Part shown: positions 9,381-17,515 of the stretch, piece after piece | Layout of the letters: the number at the start of each line of letters is the position of its first letter | How positions within the stretch are numbered: position 1 is the first letter of the stretch | NCBI RefSeq assembly: GCF_030131845.1 | Contig: NZ_JASKYM010000003.1 | Coordinates: forward strand, 215,670-279,669 | Direction: 5' to 3' | DNA: 64,000 bases | DNA from: Romboutsia sedimentorum | GTDB lineage: Bacteria; Bacillota; Clostridia; Peptostreptococcales; Peptostreptococcaceae | The notes under the pieces: model-generated | What the model was told of the DNA's origin: nothing | Seen by the model: only the letters and a program-made list of their open reading frames with translations | Databases searched by the model: none | Position numbers and translations under genes: made by a program

Positions 9381-9416
9381 AAAAATACTCATATTCATTG
9401 AATGTGAGTATTTTTA
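9381..9416 (+). terminator. Rho-independent terminator after B3/B4 gene
   Basis: AAAAATACTCATATT pairs with AATGTGAGTATTTTT with one G-U pair across a short loop and ends in a T run. It closes the SAM-riboswitch operon. Confidence 0.85.
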
Positions 9417-9541
9417 GTATGCCTCCTAACAAATAAAAAAGATGTAGGGGTTATTTAATTATTGAGCATAACAACTTTGATTTTATATTTTGTCCTAAAA
9501 AATAAAACTCTAGAACATATAACAAGGAGGAATAATAAATT

Positions 9542-10283
9542 GTGGGTGGTTTAGCTTGTTTGATAATTGTTTCATGAACATCATTTGTAATTGTTTTTGA
9601 AGGAACGATAGGTTCTTTAGGAACATCTTTACCTATGAAACATGTAAAAAATATAGGGAAGCTATTGGGTGTAGCTTTTATAGCAAAATCAGCAGACTTA
9701 CCAGAATTGATTTTTTATTTTAATTATGTACTTGATAAAGTAAAAAAAGAAGGATTTTTAGAATTTGAATCAGAGTTAGAATCAGATGAAAGTATAAATC
9801 TATTTATGAAAAAAGGACTTCAATTAGCAATTGATGGAGTTAAACCACAAGACATTAGAAATACATTAGAGCTAGAAAATGTTTTATTCTGCTGGAGGGA
9901 CAGCTCCAACTATAGGTATTGTGGGTACTGTTCTAGGATTAGTCTTAAGTTTTAATGATAATCTTACTAAGATAGGCGAAATTATAAAACAATCAACAGT
10001 AAGAGACAGCTATATAAGGGTTGAAGGGCACACAGACTCTGTTCCTATGAATGGTGAGTTCTATAAATCTAACTGGTACCTATCTGCCATGAGGTCTAGT
10101 AATGTAGCACAAATTTTAATTAATAAAGCTGGTGTAAAAGCAGACAAGGTATCGGCAACAGGATATGGCGAATACAGGCCAAAAGCTGACAATAGTACCG
10201 ACGAAGGAAAGTCTACAAATAGAAGAGTCGATATATTAATCATGAATTCAAAGTTTAATGAACTTGAAAATAATAAAGAATAA
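9542..10283 (+). pseudogene. Decayed motA-motB remnant (MotA N-terminal part joined to MotB OmpA domain)
   Basis: From 9542 the frame reads MotA-like text (VGGLACLIIVS, then a TGA at ~9575, then EGTIGSLGTSLPMKHVKNI, ADLPELIFYF, KKGLQLAIDGVKPQDIRNTLELE). It then shifts frame near 9870-9890, with ~20 codons apparently missing. In the next frame the MotA core SAGGTAPTIGIVGTVLGLV runs directly into a MotB/OmpA-type peptidoglycan-binding domain (IRVEGHTDSVPMNG, SNWYLSAMRSSNVAQILI, GYGEYRPKADN, NRRVDILI). The MotA C-terminal spans and the MotB membrane segment are absent. A stop, a frameshift and an internal deletion make this non-functional as a stator. An AAGGAGG ribosome site survives at 9524. 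Confidence 0.88.
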
Positions 10284-10301
10284 AATAATTAATAAAAAAT
10301 T

Positions 10302-10345
10302 AGCGATAGATTACTTTACTGTATATAAAGTATCTATCGCTTTTG
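10302..10345. terminator. Bidirectional terminator between motAB remnant and dsdA
   Basis: AGCGATAGATTACTTTA pairs with TAAAGTATCTATCGCT with one bulge, and flanking A and T runs are present on both sides. It can serve both the plus-strand remnant and the minus-strand dsdA that ends at 10360. Confidence 0.75.
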
Positions 10346-10359
10346 TATTATATTTCTAA

Positions 10360-11721
10360 CTATTTAAGTAATGAAACACCTTTATTATAATACTCATCCA
10401 TAATGTTTTTTGGAACCATACTTCCACCAGTAGCCCATGCAATATGATTTATATTTTTTACCTTATCTTCAAGATTGTTATCTCTTAAGTATTTTTTACC
10501 TTCTTTAGATGTAAGTATATTTACAATACCACAAACACCAGCAAGCGCTGAAGGTTCTAAGAATATATTCTCACTATCAGCCATAGTAGCTAATAATCTG
10601 TACATATTTTCATCTGTAACTGAATAGCATCCGCTCATTAATTTTTCTAAAGTTTTACCAACGAATCCTGAAGCTCTACCAACGGCTAATCCATCTGCTG
10701 CAGTTACATTATCTATTCCGAAATCCTGAACACATACATTATCATGTTCTTTAGTCATACACCCTATCATCATACATGGAGAATGTGTTGGTTCAGCAAA
10801 AAAGAAATGTACATTATCTTTAAATAGAAGCTTAAGTCCAAATGCAACGCCACCAGGGCCTCCACCAACTCCGCATGGAAGGTATACAAATAATGGATTA
10901 TTGCTATCTACTTTTATATTTATATCTTTTAATTGTTTTTCTAATCGTCTAGCGGCAACTGAATATCCTAAGAATAAGTTTTTAGAATTTTCATCATCTA
11001 CAAAATAGCTATTAGCATCTGCATCTGCTTGTTTTCTGCCTTCTTCAACAGCTTTACTGTAATCAGATTCATATTCTATAACTTCTACACCTTTGCTTCT
11101 TAAAAGGTCTTTTTTCCATTGCCTAGCATCATCTGACATATGAACGGTAACTTTAAACCCTAGTTTAGCACTCATTATACCTATACTTAAACCTAGGTTT
11201 CCAGTTGAACCTACTACTACAGAATAATTAGAGAAGAAAGATCTAACTTCATCAGTATGTAATTTTTCATAGTTATCGTCTAATGCAATTATATTGTTTT
11301 GCAAAGCTAAATCTTCAGCATGTTTTAAAACTTCATATATACCACCTCTAGCTTTTATAGAGCCTGATACTTTAAGATGACTATCACATTTTAATAAAAG
11401 ATTTCCGATAAGTTTTTCGCCACATCTATCTTCTAATTTAGTTTTCATATTATCTATTTTAACTATTGGAGATTCTATAATTCCATTTTCTGATTTCGTT
11501 TCAGGGAATACTTGTGCTATATATGGAGCAAATCTATTTAGTCTATTTTCAGCATCTAATACATCAGCATCAGATAAAGAAATATTTTTTATACTTTCTT
11601 CGAATTTGTTATATTGAGGATTTATCCATAATGACTCTTTTAAGTTTATTATTTCTTCTAATAGTGGATATTCTTCTATCCAAGTAGAAATTTCTTTATT
11701 TAATATTTTTAAATTAACCAT
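10360..11721 (-). CDS. dsdA: D-serine ammonia-lyase (D-serine dehydratase)
   Basis: A 453-residue PLP enzyme of the DsdA family, converting D-serine to pyruvate and ammonia. Visible features: the PLP Lys in SGSIKARGG (~residue 118), the phosphate-binding loop [11 protein letters not shown] (~171), and the conserved block [19 protein letters not shown] (~283-301). [11 protein letters not shown] and the C-terminal [10 protein letters not shown] also fit. Length is standard. It is divergent from an XRE-cupin regulator. The role is probably detoxification or catabolism of D-serine. Family identity is firm. Confidence 0.95.
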   Translation of the reverse strand: MVNLKILNKEISTWIEEYPLLEEIINLKESLWINPQYNKFEESIKNISLSDADVLDAENRLNRFAPYIAQVFPETKSENGIIESPIVKIDNMKTKLEDRCGEKLIGNLLLKCDSHLKVSGSIKARGGIYEVLKHAEDLALQNNIIALDDNYEKLHTDEVRSFFSNYSVVVGSTGNLGLSIGIMSAKLGFKVTVHMSDDARQWKKDLLRSKGVEVIEYESDYSKAVEEGRKQADADANSYFVDDENSKNLFLGYSVAARRLEKQLKDINIKVDSNNPLFVYLPCGVGGGPGGVAFGLKLLFKDNVHFFFAEPTHSPCMMIGCMTKEHDNVCVQDFGIDNVTAADGLAVGRASGFVGKTLEKLMSGCYSVTDENMYRLLATMADSENIFLEPSALAGVCGIVNILTSKEGKKYLRDNNLEDKVKNINHIAWATGGSMVPKNIMDEYYNKGVSLLK

Positions 11722-11988
11722 AATTAACCATCCTTGTTTTATTATTTTAAAGTATTTTATAAATTTTAATATATTTCTACATTGATTTAAAGTAAATTGT
11801 ATTTAATTAAAATTAATATAATTAAATTATGTTTAATAAATCTTAACATGTTTTCTATATTCAGTCAATATAATTTAATTAAATATGAAAAAAGTAAATA
11901 TAGTTTAATTTAATTGCGTAAAATAAGCTATATTGATATAATTATGTAATAAAATTTCTAAAAATATACACAAATGAGGTAGTTATAA
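11722..11988. promoter_or_regulatory. Divergent dsdA / XRE-cupin promoter region with ATTTAATTAAA repeats
   Basis: This very AT-rich spacer carries ATTTAATTAAA at 11801-11811 and the 12-bp palindrome ATTTAATTAAAT at 11873-11884. A related element (GTTTAATTTAATT) follows at ~11903. Repeated palindromic units between a divergent regulator and its likely target are candidate operators. I could not assign a reliable -35/-10 pair for either direction. Confidence 0.45.
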
Positions 11989-12543
11989 ATGAGCGAAGTA
12001 GAAATATCAAAAAATATTACGGAGCATAGAAAAAGAAAAAAGCTAACCATTAAAGAATTGGCTAATTTAACGGGAGTAACACCTTCTTTACTTAGTCAAA
12101 TAGAAAAAGGTAGCGCAAACCCATCTATTAATACACTAAAGCAAATTTCAAGTGCATTAGATGTACCATTGTTTAATTTTTTTATAAATGATGATAAAAC
12201 TGAAAGTTTAGTGGTTAGAAAAGATAGTCGTAAGAAAATAATGCTTTCTAAAGAAGATAGTTTTGCTTATGAATTGTTAACACCAAATTTACAGGGGTCT
12301 ATAGAATTTATGCTTATGAAAATACCACATAAAAAATCTTCTTCTAAAGACCTTTTTAGTCATAAAGGTGAAGAAGTTGCTTATGTTATGAAAGGGTCTG
12401 TAAATCTTTATATAATGAATAATGTAATTGAATTGAATTGTGGTGACAGTATTAAAATACTACCACATACAGTCCATAAATGGGAAAATATAAATGATTG
12501 TGATTGTGAAGTTATATTTGCAGTAACACCACCATCTTTCTAA
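11989..12543 (+). CDS. XRE family regulator with C-terminal cupin domain
   Basis: A 184-residue protein. The N-terminal helix-turn-helix (KLTIKELANLTGVTPSLLSQIEKGSANPSINTLKQI, split: residues ~17-52) belongs to the XRE/HTH_3 family. Residues ~105-180 form a cupin barrel (GEEVAYVMKGSVNLYIMNN, LNCGDSIKILPHTVHKWEN) likely to bind a small ligand. This class commonly controls amino-acid or polyamine metabolism genes. The divergent neighbour is dsdA, so control of D-serine breakdown is a reasonable but unproven inference. Confidence 0.9.
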   Translation: MSEVEISKNITEHRKRKKLTIKELANLTGVTPSLLSQIEKGSANPSINTLKQISSALDVPLFNFFINDDKTESLVVRKDSRKKIMLSKEDSFAYELLTPNLQGSIEFMLMKIPHKKSSSKDLFSHKGEEVAYVMKGSVNLYIMNNVIELNCGDSIKILPHTVHKWENINDCDCEVIFAVTPPSF

Positions 12544-12596
12544 TTTATATAGAAAATAGCTATTTAGAATGATAATAACAAAAAATAAATATTTAT

Positions 12597-12636
12597 AAAA
12601 AGATATTGTCATATAATTATGATAATGTCTTTTTAT
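12597..12636 (+). terminator. Terminator after XRE-cupin gene
   Basis: AAAGATATTGTCATA pairs with TATGATAATGTCTTT including G-U pairs, followed by T residues. Confidence 0.75.
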
Positions 12637-12737
12637 TATATAAAATTATAATTTATTCTTTGATATATTACAAAAAATGACAAAAAAAGAATTTAAAATA
12701 TGTTATTATCTGTTATAAATAGGAGGAATTTAAAATT

Positions 12738-14720
12738 ATGATACCACAGCAAATAGAAAATAAAATTTTAATAGTAAAAGAAAAAAAAATATTTAAATAT
12801 ATAGTTGTAGCGGTACTATTAATATCTCTTGTTTTAATTAGCAATATTTTTTTAAAAAAAGATTTTAATGCTTCATATTTAGAATCAACATTAGCTTTCA
12901 TTAAACTTTTTAACTCTGTTCTTTCAATGCTAGCTTTTGGAACTTGCTTAATATCATACAATAGATTAAAAAAAGATAGTATATTTATTATTTCACTAAT
13001 GTATTTATGTTTAGCTATGGGGATATTATTAGGACATATTGACTATTTTAGTTTTTATTATGAAGAATTTACTATATCAAACTATATTACTGTGTCGACA
13101 TCATTATTAAGAGTTTTTATACTTATAGTTGCTATTTTACCAAAGAATAAATTAAGATCTTTAATTATTAAAAACAAAGGAATTTCAATATTGTTTGTAA
13201 TAATATATTCAATAGTATTTGGATTTTTAGAAAATAGAATAGGACATAGTAAACTATATGATAGTAGCCAATTTTTTATATTATATAATATATTTTTAAT
13301 TATGATTTACACTACTTGCTCAGTAAAACTATTCGCAACAGGTGTAAAAGAAAAAGATTACTTATTTGTAGTTTTAAGTTCAAGTATATTTATGCTTGCA
13401 ATAAAAGCTATTTATGCTATATATGGAATACGCATAGTATCTTTTTATGTTAAATTAACATCTGTATCAATAACATATATTTGCTTGTTTATAGTTATTT
13501 TGGGGGCATTTTTTGAATTATATATGTATATATTTAAAACAAAATTATTAAATGACAATTTAAGTGTGTTTTATAACTTAACTGATAATAATAAGCATAA
13601 TTTTATGTTTATATATAGCCAAGATGAAGAACTTTTATATGCTAATAAAAAGATAAAAGAATATTATTTTAAATCAGAAAATTCAGATATGAATAAACTA
13701 GAATTTATTTTAAAGCAAAAAATAAATTCAATAGGACGAAGAGACGAAATTATGGAGTCTCTAAATAAAAATGGAGTTTGGAGAGGAATAATAAAAAATG
13801 AGATGAACAATAAAACTATTGATTGTTCTGCTCAATTAATTAATATGAATGAAAATGAAAGAGCGATTGCGATTAACTATATGGACATCTCAGAAGAAAT
13901 AGGTATTGAATTAGAATTAGAGAAGTTGAAAGTTTATGATAAAGAAAAAAGTGAGTTTATATCTAATATTTCTCATGAACTAAGAACTCCTTTAAATATA
14001 TTTTATTCGACTATACAGTTATTGGACAAGCTGAGTATAAAAGAAGACTCAGATTTTAAATTAATATATGAAAAATATAAAAAAACGCTACATCTAAATT
14101 GTAAAAGAATGTTGAAACTGATAAATAATGTTATAGATATATCAAAGATAGACATAGGGCTTTTAAAAGCCAACTTTGAAAATTATGATATAGTTTCTAT
14201 TGTAGAATCGGTAACTTTATCTGTTGTAAATTATGCGTTATTAAAATCTATAAATATACAATTTGACACCAATAAGGAAGAACACATTATTAAATGTGAT
14301 TCCTCTATGATTGAAAGAATGATGCTTAATTTATTATCAAATGCAATTAAATTTTCACAAGAAAACAAAAATATATATGTTAGAGTTTTTATAAATGATG
14401 AGTGGATTCAAATAGATGTACAGGATGAAGGAATGGGGATTTCTAAAAATGCTCAGCAAATTATATTTGAAAAATTTATACAAGCGGATAAATCTTTTAC
14501 TCGTATGAACGAAGGAAGTGGGATAGGTCTTAGCATTGTTAAATCCATAATTAATCTTCATGAGGGAGAGATATATATAGATAGCGAAGTAAATGAGGGT
14601 AGTATTTTAAAAATATTATTACCTAATAAACGTTTAGAATCTTTAGATTTTAAAGTTTATGATATAAATAATTACAATATAGAACTTGAATTATCTGATA
14701 TTTATCAGATATTAGTATAA
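12738..14720 (+). CDS. Orphan membrane sensor histidine kinase (MASE3-like)
   Basis: A 660-residue kinase. The first ~280 residues contain about eight membrane spans resembling the MASE3 sensor module. A divergent PAS-like segment follows (~residues 285-390), then HisKA with the phospho-acceptor in FISNISHELRTPLNIF (His ~412). The HATPase_c domain shows N box MLNLLSNAIKFS, G1 DEGMGISKNAQQIIFEKF and G2 GSGIGLSIVKSII. No receiver domain and no adjacent response regulator, so the partner is encoded elsewhere. The AGGAGG lies 11 nt before the ATG, slightly long. A signal at the membrane is implied; its identity is not visible. Confidence 0.9.
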   Translation: MIPQQIENKILIVKEKKIFKYIVVAVLLISLVLISNIFLKKDFNASYLESTLAFIKLFNSVLSMLAFGTCLISYNRLKKDSIFIISLMYLCLAMGILLGHIDYFSFYYEEFTISNYITVSTSLLRVFILIVAILPKNKLRSLIIKNKGISILFVIIYSIVFGFLENRIGHSKLYDSSQFFILYNIFLIMIYTTCSVKLFATGVKEKDYLFVVLSSSIFMLAIKAIYAIYGIRIVSFYVKLTSVSITYICLFIVILGAFFELYMYIFKTKLLNDNLSVFYNLTDNNKHNFMFIYSQDEELLYANKKIKEYYFKSENSDMNKLEFILKQKINSIGRRDEIMESLNKNGVWRGIIKNEMNNKTIDCSAQLINMNENERAIAINYMDISEEIGIELELEKLKVYDKEKSEFISNISHELRTPLNIFYSTIQLLDKLSIKEDSDFKLIYEKYKKTLHLNCKRMLKLINNVIDISKIDIGLLKANFENYDIVSIVESVTLSVVNYALLKSINIQFDTNKEEHIIKCDSSMIERMMLNLLSNAIKFSQENKNIYVRVFINDEWIQIDVQDEGMGISKNAQQIIFEKFIQADKSFTRMNEGSGIGLSIVKSIINLHEGEIYIDSEVNEGSILKILLPNKRLESLDFKVYDINNYNIELELSDIYQILV

Positions 14721-14750
14721 GGTAAATTATTATAATAGCTAAACCAGTGA

Positions 14751-14795
14751 AAATCTCTCCTTATATCTAAGTATAAATAAGGAGGGATTTTTTAG
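14751..14795 (+). terminator. Terminator after orphan kinase
   Basis: AAATCTCTCCTTAT pairs with ATAAGGAGGGATTT with one G-U pair and ends in a six-T run. Confidence 0.88.
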
Positions 14796-14910
14796 CTTAG
14801 TGCATTAATGTAAATTTGATGCTACAATCCTATCAGGGACTGCATTTTTTACAACTTAATGTAATAATGTGGTAAAATTAAAGTTAACAGAAATAGGGGG
14901 GGCATATTAT

Positions 14911-15582
14911 ATGGATACATACAAAGTGCTTGAAATTAAGCAAAGTGTTTTTCAAAATAACGATAGACAAGCAGATTTACTTAGAGAAGATTTAAAAAAG
15001 GAAAAAACTTTTTTATTAAATTTAATGTCATCACCAGGTTCAGGTAAAACAACAACTGTTTTAAGAACAATTGAAGCTTTAAAAGAGGAAATGAAAATAG
15101 GGATTTTAGAAGCAGATATAGACTCAGATGTGGATGCTAACACTGTTTCTAAAACTGGCACAAAAGTAATACAATTACATACAGGTGGGATGTGCCATCT
15201 TGATGCAGATATGACTAAGCAAGGTTTGTTAGGTATGGGAACTGAAGATGTTGATTTTGCTATATTAGAAAATGTAGGGAATTTAGTTTGCCCAGCTGAA
15301 TTTGATACTGGAGCATCAAAGAGTGCTATGATTTTAAGCATACCAGAGGGACATGATAAATCTCTAAAATATCCATTAATGTTTTCTATAGTTGATGTTT
15401 TATTAATAAATAAGATGGATGTAATAGATTATTTTGATTTTAATTTAGAAGCAGTTACAGAGCATGTAAAAAAATTAAATCCTAATATTAAAATCATTCC
15501 GATTTCTGCTAGAACTGGTGAAGGAATTGAAGAATGGGCAGAGTGGATACGCACAGAAGTGAAAAATTGGAATACAAACTAA
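14911..15582 (+). CDS. hypB: Hydrogenase nickel incorporation GTPase HypB
   Basis: The ATG at 14911 follows ATAGGGGGGGC; an upstream GTG extension has no ribosome site. The 223-residue protein shows P-loop SSPGSGKTT, ADIDSDVDANTV, the metal-site text GGMCHLDADM, ENVGNLVCPAEFD and the guanine-specificity motif INKMD. HypB hydrolyses GTP while passing nickel to a NiFe enzyme precursor together with HypA. The His-rich or CXXCGC N-terminal nickel store of some HypBs is absent. hypA follows 59 nt downstream. No hydrogenase structural or other hyp genes are in this window. Confidence 0.94.
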   Translation: MDTYKVLEIKQSVFQNNDRQADLLREDLKKEKTFLLNLMSSPGSGKTTTVLRTIEALKEEMKIGILEADIDSDVDANTVSKTGTKVIQLHTGGMCHLDADMTKQGLLGMGTEDVDFAILENVGNLVCPAEFDTGASKSAMILSIPEGHDKSLKYPLMFSIVDVLLINKMDVIDYFDFNLEAVTEHVKKLNPNIKIIPISARTGEGIEEWAEWIRTEVKNWNTN

Positions 15583-15641
15583 TGAAAATATAAATAAGGG
15601 GTTAAATTTATAGCTATAAGCAAAAAGGACAGGTGATTAAT

Positions 15642-15983
15642 TTGCATGAACTAGGGGTTGTAATTGAAGTTGTAGATACGGTAAAAAAAATCATCGTAGA
15701 GCAACAATTAAACAAAGTTGATACATTGGTATTACAAATAGGAGAGCTTTCATCAATGATTCCAAGATATATAGAACAATGCTATCCAGCTGCAGTGGAT
15801 GGAACAATACTACAAGATACTAAATTGAAAATTGAAGTATTACCAGGTAATGGTATTTGTAAAGATTGTAATAAAGTTTTTAATATTATGGAAAACAATG
15901 GAGTATGTCCGAATTGTGAAAGTAAAAAGTGGGAATTATTATGCGGAAGAGAATTTATGATTAAGGAAATAATCGCTTGCTAA
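15642..15983 (+). CDS. hypA: Hydrogenase nickel metallochaperone HypA
   Basis: The start is taken as the TTG at 15642, because it yields the family-invariant N terminus Met-His-Glu, whose His2 binds nickel. It has AGGTGAT just upstream. A GTG at 15633 would add three residues and move that His off position 2. The 113-residue length is the normal HypA size. The zinc knuckle is two CXXC pairs (CKDC and CPNC). HypA delivers Ni to NiFe enzymes with HypB. Function as a pair is family knowledge; the client enzyme is not in view. Confidence 0.93.
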   Translation: MHELGVVIEVVDTVKKIIVEQQLNKVDTLVLQIGELSSMIPRYIEQCYPAAVDGTILQDTKLKIEVLPGNGICKDCNKVFNIMENNGVCPNCESKKWELLCGREFMIKEIIAC

Positions 15984-15997
15984 AATTTATTATAATC

Positions 15998-16037
15998 AAA
16001 AAGATATTATCATAAGAGTCTATGGTAATATCTTTTT
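15998..16037. terminator. Terminator between hypA and trpP (convergent)
   Basis: AAAAAGATATTATCATA pairs with TATGGTAATATCTTTTT across a 6-nt loop, with A and T runs on either side, so it can act for both converging transcripts. Confidence 0.85.
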
Positions 16038-16075
16038 AGTTTTTATATTATAGGTAAGAAGCATTCAATTAAATG

Positions 16076-16621
16076 TTATCTTCTCGATGGTGAAGACCTT
16101 TTAATTGATAAGTTAACAGTTTTATATAAAAACGTACCTGCTACTAAATTTATAATAATAGATGGTGCTACCACAGTCAAAAATAAAGTTATAAAAGATG
16201 CTGGAAGACCTACTATTGCTTGAGCAGATATTAAAAATATAATGCCACTAATAAAAGTACCTATAGGCAATATTATTGATGCTATTATACTATTTTGCTT
16301 AGATTCACTTAATTTATTAAATGATTTTATTTTGCAAATAATAAATATTAATACATATATACAGTTAGCAGTAACTATCTTATCTATGATATTTGGAAAT
16401 TGTCCACCTGGAAATTTTGTTGTCATAGCTGTAAATATTCCTGTAATCAAAGCAGCTACAATAGCTGTTTTGTAATCTTTCTTGTTTAATACCATTATCA
16501 CAAACAGCATAGCTAATGCAAAGTCTGGCTGCATAGGCAATCCTAGTGTAGGTGTAATTTGATGAAGTAAAGCACCTATGGCTAGAAGTATTGAATTCAT
16601 AGTTAGTTTTTTTGTATTCAT
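16076..16621 (-). CDS. trpP: Tryptophan transporter TrpP (ECF S-component-like)
   Basis: The ATG at 16621 follows AGGAGA; an in-frame ATG at 16645 lies upstream of that site. The 181-residue protein has five to six membrane spans and matches TrpP/YhaG text (QITPTLGLPMQPDFALAMLF, TTKFPGGQFPNIIDK, GLPASFITLFLTVVAPSI). It imports tryptophan. The identification is supported independently by the T-box leader with a TGG specifier on the same strand. The C terminus ends in a basic KRSSPSRR tail. Confidence 0.93.
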   Translation of the reverse strand: MNTKKLTMNSILLAIGALLHQITPTLGLPMQPDFALAMLFVIMVLNKKDYKTAIVAALITGIFTAMTTKFPGGQFPNIIDKIVTANCIYVLIFIICKIKSFNKLSESKQNSIIASIILPIGTFISGIIFLISAQAIVGLPASFITLFLTVVAPSIIINLVAGTFLYKTVNLSIKRSSPSRR

Positions 16622-16699
16622 AATTTTAATTCTCCTAAATTTCATAATTGTTATATTTTCAAACCAATGTTCAATATCATTTTTATTAGAATCTATAGT

Positions 16700-16723
16700 T
16701 CATGACATGGTGACCACCTCCTT
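16700..16723 (-). other. Mini-ORF (start-Ser-UGA) with a perfect Shine-Dalgarno in the trpP leader
   Basis: Between the T-box terminator and trpP the minus strand has AAGGAGGTGG (16723-16714), 5 nt, then ATG TCA TGA. This is a stronger ribosome site than trpP's own. The frame after the UGA stays open for 27 codons and enters trpP in frame. A second ATG overlaps the UGA and opens a 5-codon frame (Met-Asn-Tyr-Arg-Phe-stop). It could be a translational control leader or a broken former start; only the sequence facts are certain. Confidence 0.5.
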
Positions 16724-16751
16724 ACAAATTTTATTTTGGATAGTTTATAAA

Positions 16752-17035
16752 ATAAAAAAACTCCGTCCTAAATAAATAGGACGGAGTTATTATCCGCGAT
16801 ACCACCTAAATTGCACTATATATAAACATGCCACTCAAATTCGAGTACTACTATACTCTATCCGCTATAACGCGCAGACCGCGGTATCTGGTACTTTTCT
16901 TGAGAATTTCCCTTTACTCCTCTAAGGCCCATTCACTAAATTCCTTCATGCTAGGCTTTCACCGTCCCTAGCTCTCTGCTATGAATCTGAACTTAACTAC
17001 TATCCCTTATCAATGGATTGTTATTTGAAATTTTA
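16752..17035 (-). promoter_or_regulatory. T-box leader (tryptophan-specific) upstream of trpP
   Basis: On the minus strand the leader has a Stem I region with AGAGAG and GGTGAAAGCC, and a specifier loop with TGG (Trp codon, 16931-16929) preceded by GAA. The T-box core TTAGGTGGTATCGCGG (~16810-16795) is followed by a strong terminator with arms AACTCCGTCCTA and TAGGACGGAGTT plus a seven-T run. Uncharged tRNA-Trp should stabilise the antiterminator and turn trpP on. The specifier was chosen by position and sense, not by a folding calculation. Confidence 0.95.
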
Positions 17036-17058
17036 GTTTTTCGTTGATGTTATAATCA

Positions 17059-17087
17059 ATATTATAATTTAAAATTTTATTTGTCAA
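17059..17087 (-). promoter_or_regulatory. Promoter of the T-box/trpP transcript
   Basis: On the minus strand TTGACA (17087-17082) is followed by TATAAT at 15 bp or TAATAT at 17 bp. Either places the start just upstream of the T-box leader. Confidence 0.7.
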
Positions 17088-17276
17088 TATATATTTTTAT
17101 GAAAGCTTATACAAAAAATAACTTTATGTAATAGATTTCATATTAGATAAAAGAAAATCATAGGTTATTAATACACTCAAACGTTAACATAAACATGTAT
17201 AGCATACAATATATTTACAAAAAATTCCATAAATGTTAAGATGGAATGTATGTTTAAATGAAAATTAAATTAAATT

Positions 17277-17400
17277 AGCAAACCCGGAGTGATTCGGCGA
17301 CGCAAAGCTATAGGGACTTTTTAAAGTTAGCCAGTTGCATAAATTTGTCTTTTAGAAAAGAGTGTTAACAGGTTAATGTTGATACTCTTTTATTTTTTAT
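17277..17400 (+). promoter_or_regulatory. c-di-GMP-I (GEMM-I) riboswitch with terminator
   Basis: The aptamer shows GEMM-I landmarks: AGCAAACC, GACGCAAAGC followed by TATAGGG, then TTAGCCAGTTGC (17277-17340). Immediately after, AAAGAGTGTTAAC (17357-17369) pairs with GTTGATACTCTTT (17378-17390) and ends in a T-rich tract. Family knowledge says such aptamer-terminator pairs read c-di-GMP and gate transcription. Here the gated gene is a chemoreceptor. Sense of control (off with ligand) is inferred from the terminator placement. From 17088 to 17276 I see no gene and no clear promoter. Confidence 0.9.
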
Positions 17401-17515
17401 GCTATGAAGTGGACTTTAATAATTGTAATATTTTAACTAAGGAGGTTTATTATAGGGAGTAAATAAAATTTAAATCAACAGATAAAGTAAAACAATAAAG
17501 GGAGATAAATCAAAA

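Noticed and set aside
9879..10283. A stand-alone OmpA-like protein
   Set aside because: The N-terminal part is MotA core text and there is no ribosome site or signal/anchor; it is better explained as the motAB remnant.
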